NCBI RefSeq assembly: GCF_001638985.1 | Contig: NW_017265149.1 | Span: forward strand, 1,111,619-1,175,618 | Direction: 5' to 3' | Length of the DNA stretch: 64,000 bases | Source of the DNA: Phycomyces blakesleeanus NRRL 1555(-) | Taxonomy: Eukaryota > Mucoromycota > Mucoromycetes > Mucorales > Phycomycetaceae | In this document: piece after piece, positions 59,056 to 64,000 of the stretch | Position numbering within the stretch: position 1 is the stretch's first letter | How the letters are laid out: each line of letters starts with the position of its first letter | Notes under the pieces: generated by a model | What the model was told of the DNA's origin: nothing | The model's input: the letters and a program-made list of their open reading frames with translations, nothing else | The model's database searches: none | Made by a program: the position numbers and the translations under genes

Positions 59056-59662
59056 ACTTAATAACTATGAAGGCTATTATTAATAAAATACGAATCAGCA
59101 AAGTTGACAAAAGAAAGCAATCTGAGAAGAATTGACAGAAAAATATATGCATCAAGTACAATTTGGTTGTCAAGATTGCTCGCATGCTTATTAGAAATCT
59201 CGGTAGATTTAGAGAATTGCAAGGAATCTGTCTTCTTGTTTTTCAAAAGTAGGAATGAGACATGACAATGTTAACACAAAGCAGGTTTATACTCTTTAAT
59301 AAAAAGAATCAATTAAGCAATATACATATCTTCATCAATATCATAGTGCTTAGAGAATAGCGTTTTTTTTAGATAAAAAAATGTAAGAAGTATTACATAA
59401 AAATAGATATATGTATATTATTTAGTAACTTTATAGCTTAAACTGCTACTAAATATCATAAAAAATAGTACTTCTTCTTTCCATACTTCTTTATATTCAA
59501 CTTGTATTTGTTGAACCAATTATAAGAATAGAGATATCTAAAAAAAGGTATAAGTTTGCTACTTTAAACGATTTTATTGGATTAAATAAAAAGTAATTTT
59601 AACTCCAATAAATTGTATTCGCTGTAAATACTTTTAATTTACTAAAAGCCAGAATTCTATTG
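59056..59662. other. AT-rich spacer, no gene seen
   Basis: No supported coding, RNA or repeat feature apart from A/T tracts. Confidence 0.5.
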
Positions 59663-59760
59663 GCAGAAATTACAACTTCGCGACCGTAGGAATTATACGG
59701 ATTTGTATAAGATATACACGACCGTATAATTCCTACTGTGGCGGAGTTGTAATTTCTGCT
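59663..59760. mobile_element. Foldback element, 98 bp near-palindrome
   Basis: The sequence is almost entirely two inverted arms of about 48 bp: GCAGAAATTACAACTTCG on the left against GCAGAAATTACAACTCCG on the right after reverse complement, then a shared GTAGGAATTATACGG block. It would form a long hairpin with a very small loop. Flanks TATTG on the left and TATTT on the right could be a short target duplication. Non-coding. Confidence 0.7.
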
Positions 59761-61497
59761 ATTTACTACAGTGATAGTAAAATATGATGCGTGTGTGTAT
59801 GTGTGTGTGTACCATCACACCTGTGATCTCGATTACGACATTCAATTTTAGAAAATATATACAAGTTTTCCGCATGCATACACAGCTATATAAATATTTC
59901 AAAGACCGTGACATTACTCTCTCGGAATGACGGTATTATTATTATTTGTCTTCTTCTTTTATTGCTATTAAAGACTTAATCGGGTACTGCTAATGAAATG
60001 AATATATATTAGAGGATAAGGATTATGAATAATGATCTATTAATTAATGTCAAATAAATCTATTCATTGACTATAGCAAATGAATTGTAGAGGGGCCGGA
60101 ATTACGGACAAAAGAGAGATGTTGAGAAGGCCAAAGAAGCTTACACAAGAAATGGACCCAAATCAAGATTTGTGACTTGCTCAAACAAAAATATAATAAA
60201 GAAAAGTAGATTTTGATCCAAATGAATAATGTGCCCTGTGTATATACAATCAAGAATTTAAAAAAGATATATATATATATATATAAATTATTAAAGGAAT
60301 AGTTTCCAAGATTAGTCTTTGATCTTAATTCTGATTAATCGTAACTTTTAGGTACAATATTTTTAGATGACTGTGTTGGTTTTGGTTGTTGCTTACCAGG
60401 TTTATCATATAAACGTTCATTTGGATTTTTCTTAAAGTTTAAATTTTTTATTTTTTTATTTTATTTTTACAATGACTAACTAAAAAAAAATGAGCACCAA
60501 ATTCTCTTTATTTGGAAGCCTAAGCTCTATAAATGGAAAAACTATACAAATCTAACGAATAAGTTATGCTCTTGACTGTATGGCCTTTTCTTTATTGGTT
60601 TTTGTTTTACGTGCTTGTATATCTAAACAAAAAAAAGAGGAAAAGTTTACCTGTTGACTTTGAGTGTGGAAGGATTGTGTTGAGTATGAATGGTGTGATC
60701 GGAAAACCAAAAGTAATTTTTGTTTTTGTTTTATATTCTAAACTCACTATATAGCATATGGATAATTTTATTGGATCGATTTTGATCGGCGATGTATGTT
60801 ATAATAGGCGAACTAAATGGTTGTCTATTCTTATTCCTTCTTTATTAATTATATTACAAAAACATATAGATATATAATTTCTCTTGGATAGAAAGAAGAA
60901 GGTACTGCTGTTGTTCAAAGGCTTTATATTGTATTAAGGACAAGAAAAAGAAGAATAATAATAGTTATAATAAAAGATGCCTTTGTTGTTTATTGTAAAA
61001 GTGTACCAAATCAGCCGGGTTTTTCTTGTCGGGGGTTTCATTCCAATGAGCCAATATAAAAAAATAAAAAAATAACAATAACAATAATACTAATCATAGT
61101 ACCTAATGATAATACTAAACACTAATCGTAATAACTGTTATTTTCTATTGATGACGTGAGTATAAAATAAAATAAAAAATAAAATAAAAATAGAAGAATA
61201 ATATATGTCTTGAGAGAGAGAGTGATGATTGTAATAACGCAGATAATCAGGTACAGGAACAAAATCGTCTTTCGCTCTCTCTCTCTATTTTTTATATTCT
61301 ATATATTATACATTATATATATATGTGTGGGGTGTGAATAATTATAAAGTGCCCTTTCTCTTTTTTTTTATATGTATTATTAATTTTATAATACTCTATA
61401 TACAAACGCACTACAAGACCATACAAAATAGACACACACACACAAAGAGAGATACATATATATTTTATTTTATTTTATTTTATTTTATTTTTTATTG

Positions 61498-61526
<29 letters not shown>
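59761..61526. other. AT-rich intergenic ending in poly-T
   Basis: Contains GT and TA microsatellites (near 59792-59810 and 60269-60283), AAAAT repeats (about 61167-61191), GA and CT runs (61214-61224, 61275-61287), TTTTA repeats (about 61462-61492) and a poly-T run (about 61499-61526). A weak coding-like stretch near 60110-60210 was not convincing. From about 61016 onward the same sequence reappears in corrupted form right of the N gap. Confidence 0.5.
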
Positions 61527-61533
<7 letters not shown>

Positions 61534-62076
61534 AAAAAAAAAAATTTTTGGGAATTTCCCCCCCTTTCCCTTTTAATTTTCCCCCCCCCCCTTCCCCCTA
61601 ATTTTCTTTAATTAATTAATTTAACGGTCCCCACCATTTTTTTTCTTTCAATTTCTTTCCCTAACTTCTGGTCCGGGAAAAAAACCCTTTCTTTTCAAAA
61701 AAACAAAAAAACCCGGGGCCCAAAAAAAAACACCTTTGGGATATAAAGAGAAAAAAATCCTTAAAATTTTTGTTTTTTCTAAAAAACAAACCAAAACCAA
61801 AACCAAAAAAGCCCGGCTCACCCAAAAAAGCTCCCCCCCCCCAAAAAATTATCCCCAACAAAAAAAAAATTTACAACCCCCCAAACAAACCAAAAAACCC
61901 CGTCAACCCCTTTCGAAATTTTTCAATAACACCGGCAAACCAAAAAGGAGCCCCCCAAACCCCCCGAAAAAGGCCCCGGGAAAAATTGTTTTTCCCAATT
62001 TAAAAGGTAACCCGGGGGGCCCAGAAGGGGAAACCAAACCCTTCCAAATTTTTAATAAAAATTTTTTGGTGGAACC
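61527..62076. other. Assembly artefact: smeared copy of 62690-63241
   Basis: This block follows the true sequence at about 62690-63241 base for base in order, but most bases are replaced by a neighbouring base, turning dinucleotide repeats into homopolymers. For example ACACACAC becomes a C run, and TTTATTTATT becomes TTAATTAATT. It includes a corrupted version of the PWWP first exon and its donor. It is not real sequence and any open frame in it should be ignored. Confidence 0.85.
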
Positions 62077-62176
62077 NNNNNNNNNNNNNNNNNNNNNNNN
62101 NNNNNNNNNNNNNNNNNNNNNNNNNNNNNNNNNNNNNNNNNNNNNNNNNNNNNNNNNNNNNNNNNNNNNNNNNNNN
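62077..62176. other. Scaffold gap of exactly 100 N
   Basis: 100 consecutive N, the conventional arbitrary-length gap. The flanking corrupted duplicates imply the two contigs actually overlap, so the real gap length is probably negative. Confidence 0.95.
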
Positions 62177-62658
62177 CCGGGGTTTTTTTTTTGGGGGGTT
62201 TCTTTCCAAGGGGCCATTTTAAAAAATTAAAAAATTACCATTACCATTATTCTTATCCTAGGGCCCAAAGGTAATTCTTAACCCTTATTGGAAAAAACGG
62301 TTTTTTTTTTTGGGGGCGGGGGGTTTAAATTAAATTAAAAATTAAATTAAAATTGGAGGATTATTTTTTTTTTGGGGGGGGGGGGGGTGGTTTTTATTAA
62401 GCCGATAATTCGGGTCCGGGACAAAAATGTTTTTTGCTCTCTCTCTCTTTTTTTTTTTTTTTTTATATTTTACCCTATAAAAAAAAGGGGGGGGGGGGGA
62501 AAAATATAAAAGGGCCCTTTTTTTTTTTTTTAAAAGGAATATTAAATTTTTAAAACCCTAAAAACAAACGCCCTTCCAGGCCCTTCAAAATTGGCCCCCC
62601 CCCCCAAAGGGGGGAACCAAAAAATTTTTTTTTAATTTAATTTAATTTAATTTTTAAT

Positions 62659-62690
<32 letters not shown>
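62177..62690. other. Assembly artefact: smeared copy of 61016-61526
   Basis: This is the mirror case: it follows 61016-61526 in order with the same neighbour-base smearing (GAGAGAGA becomes a G run). It begins at the equivalent of 61016 and runs into the poly-T, after which normal sequence resumes at about 62690. Confidence 0.85.
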
Positions 62691-62694
<4 letters not shown>

Positions 62695-63107
62695 TTATTA
62701 TTATTATTTTTTGGCATTTTCCCCCCTTTTCCTTTTTATTTTCTCTCTCTCTCTTCTCTCTTATTTTCTTTTATTTATTTATTTTACAGTTCCCATCAAT
62801 TTTTTTCTTTCTATTTCTTTCTCTTACTTCTTGTTCTGGTTAAAGACGCGTTCAGTTCACAGAGACTACAACAACCAGCGACCAACAAGAAACAGCCTTT
62901 GGATATAAAGAGAGAAAGATACATAAAATATATGTATATTCTATAAAACAAAACAAAAACAAAAACAAAAAAGCACAGCTCATCCAATAAAGCTACACAC
63001 ACACAAAGAAGTAATCACAACAAAAAAAGAAGTTACAAACCCCCAAACATACCATAAAACACCGTCAAGCCCATTCGGAATCTTTCTATTACATCAGTCA
63101 ATCTAAA
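62691..63107. promoter_or_regulatory. Upstream region and leader of the PWWP gene
   Basis: CT-rich (about 62742-62760) then A/C-rich sequence leading to the ATG at 63108. It probably contains the promoter and 5' UTR. No TATA box could be placed with confidence. Confidence 0.45.
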
Positions 63108-64000
63108 ATGAGTCCCCCAGACTCACCGCAGTATGCGCCTGGCACAACTGTATTTGCCAAGTTGAAAGGTTATCCATGGTGGCCAGCAAGGGTAAGCAAA
63201 CCCTTTCTTATTTTTTATTATTATTTTTTTGTTGAAGCACTGCATCACTGAATGCAGTTCTAGATTGAGCTCGACCAAAACGTACCACCAAAGGTCCTAA
63301 AGTCAAAGGCAAAAACCAAAGGTCAACTCTGGACAGTATTCTTTTATGGTTCCAAAGACTAGTAAGTGTTCTACAATGTATTTATTTATTTTTTTTAAAA
63401 AAAAATTAGTACTTTATTAATAATAATAAAAATAATAATAATTTAGCGGGTTTTTTGGACCGGATGCCATCCGACCGTTTGACCAGACTACGGTCGAGCG
63501 TGATTTGAAAGCAAAGAAGTTCAAGAACAAAGAACTAGAGAATGCGGTCAGACAAGCTTTGGATCCAGAAGAATTCGAAAGGAAAGAAAGGGAGGAAGAA
63601 GAAGGTCTTGATGAAGATGATGAAGATGAGGAAGAGGAAGAGGAGGAGGAAGTGAAGCCCACAACAAAGTCGCGAAAGCCACCAGCAAAAAAGGCAAAGA
63701 AGGCTGCACCAGAACCTGCGAAAAGAAAGACACAGTCGGCAGCAGGTGGGCGGAAAAAGGCTACTTCTTCTTCTTCTTCTTCTTCGTCTTCTTCTTCTTC
63801 GGCTGCTCTTGCTGCTTCTGCTGCTGCGGCGGCGGCAACAGCGGCATCAGCAGCGACCATTGCAGAATCAACTCCTATGGAAGAAGATCATGAACAAGGA
63901 GAGAATGATAACAATGACGACGATAATGACGAAGAGGAAGATAATAATAACAACAACAATGAAGATGAAGAAGATGATGATGAAGAAGAAGAAGGCAGTA
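63108..64000 (+). CDS. PWWP-domain chromatin protein (5' part, runs off window)
   Basis: Exons 63108-63191, 63264-63361 and 63447 to the window end are in phase. The first 75 residues are a PWWP domain: GTTVFAKLKGYPWWPARI, LWTVFFYGSKDYGFFGPDA, IRPFDQTT. PWWP domains bind methylated histone H3 tails and DNA; HDGF/LEDGF and yeast Ioc4 are relatives. After the domain come a basic stretch and very low-complexity sequence: Glu/Asp runs, a Lys/Ala-rich patch, poly-Ser from TCT repeats (about 63760-63800), poly-Ala, then Asn/Asp/Glu runs to the window edge. No stop is reached, so length and any C-terminal domain are unknown. The exon 1 region is also present in corrupted form left of the N gap. Confidence 0.88.

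Noticed and set aside
61736..62230. Open frames spanning the N gap
   Set aside because: They lie in corrupted duplicate sequence and include unknown bases.

Overview
The window looks like nuclear DNA from an early-diverging filamentous fungus, most likely Mucoromycota (Mucorales-like). It is very AT-rich between genes. Most genes carry several short GT-AG introns of about 40-110 nt. It has family expansions typical of that group (HSPA12-like Hsp70s, F-box/LRR proteins) and decayed Tnp2-type and TnpB/Fanzor-like transposons. I rebuilt gene models by hand from splice sites, reading phase and protein family pattern; species and transcripts are not known.

Layout. 0-10 kb: a stand-alone GNL3/Grn1 N-terminal protein (+), GTP cyclohydrolase II RIB1 (-), a decayed unidentified gene, and a 14-exon sterol 3-beta-glucosyltransferase UGT51/ATG26 (-). 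10-15 kb: tuberin/TSC2 (-). 16-25 kb: a Tnp2 transposase relic, an 8-exon MFS drug:H+ antiporter-like transporter (-), a MITE, and a 6-exon Hsp70/HSPA12-like gene (-). 25-34 kb: a second MITE and a three-member F-box cluster (one member dead by point nonsense mutations, two intact), with a candidate unrecognised small gene between the intact two. 35-41 kb: a full ABCC (MRP-type) transporter (-). 44-48 kb: RAE1/GLE2 (+, with one GC-AG intron) and a serine-rich orphan (+). 51 kb: relic of another Hsp70-like gene. 54-58 kb: CD2BP2/LIN1-like protein without its GYF domain (+), MPDU1 (-) and a TDA10/glycerate-kinase-like P-loop kinase (+). 58.7 kb: zinc-ribbon relic of a TnpB/Fanzor-like protein. 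63.1 kb to the end: 5' part of a PWWP-domain gene (+).

The recognised genes are mostly housekeeping and do not form one pathway. Loose themes are nutrient signalling (TSC2), sterol and membrane biology (UGT51, ABCC, MFS), nuclear RNA handling (RAE1, LIN1-like), riboflavin synthesis (RIB1) and ER glycosylation (MPDU1). Between them lies a graveyard of short coding-like relics and small inverted-repeat elements.

Caution: about 1.16 kb around the 100-N gap (roughly 61,527-62,690) is an assembly artefact. Each contig end carries a base-smeared copy of the other contig's edge, so nothing should be annotated there.
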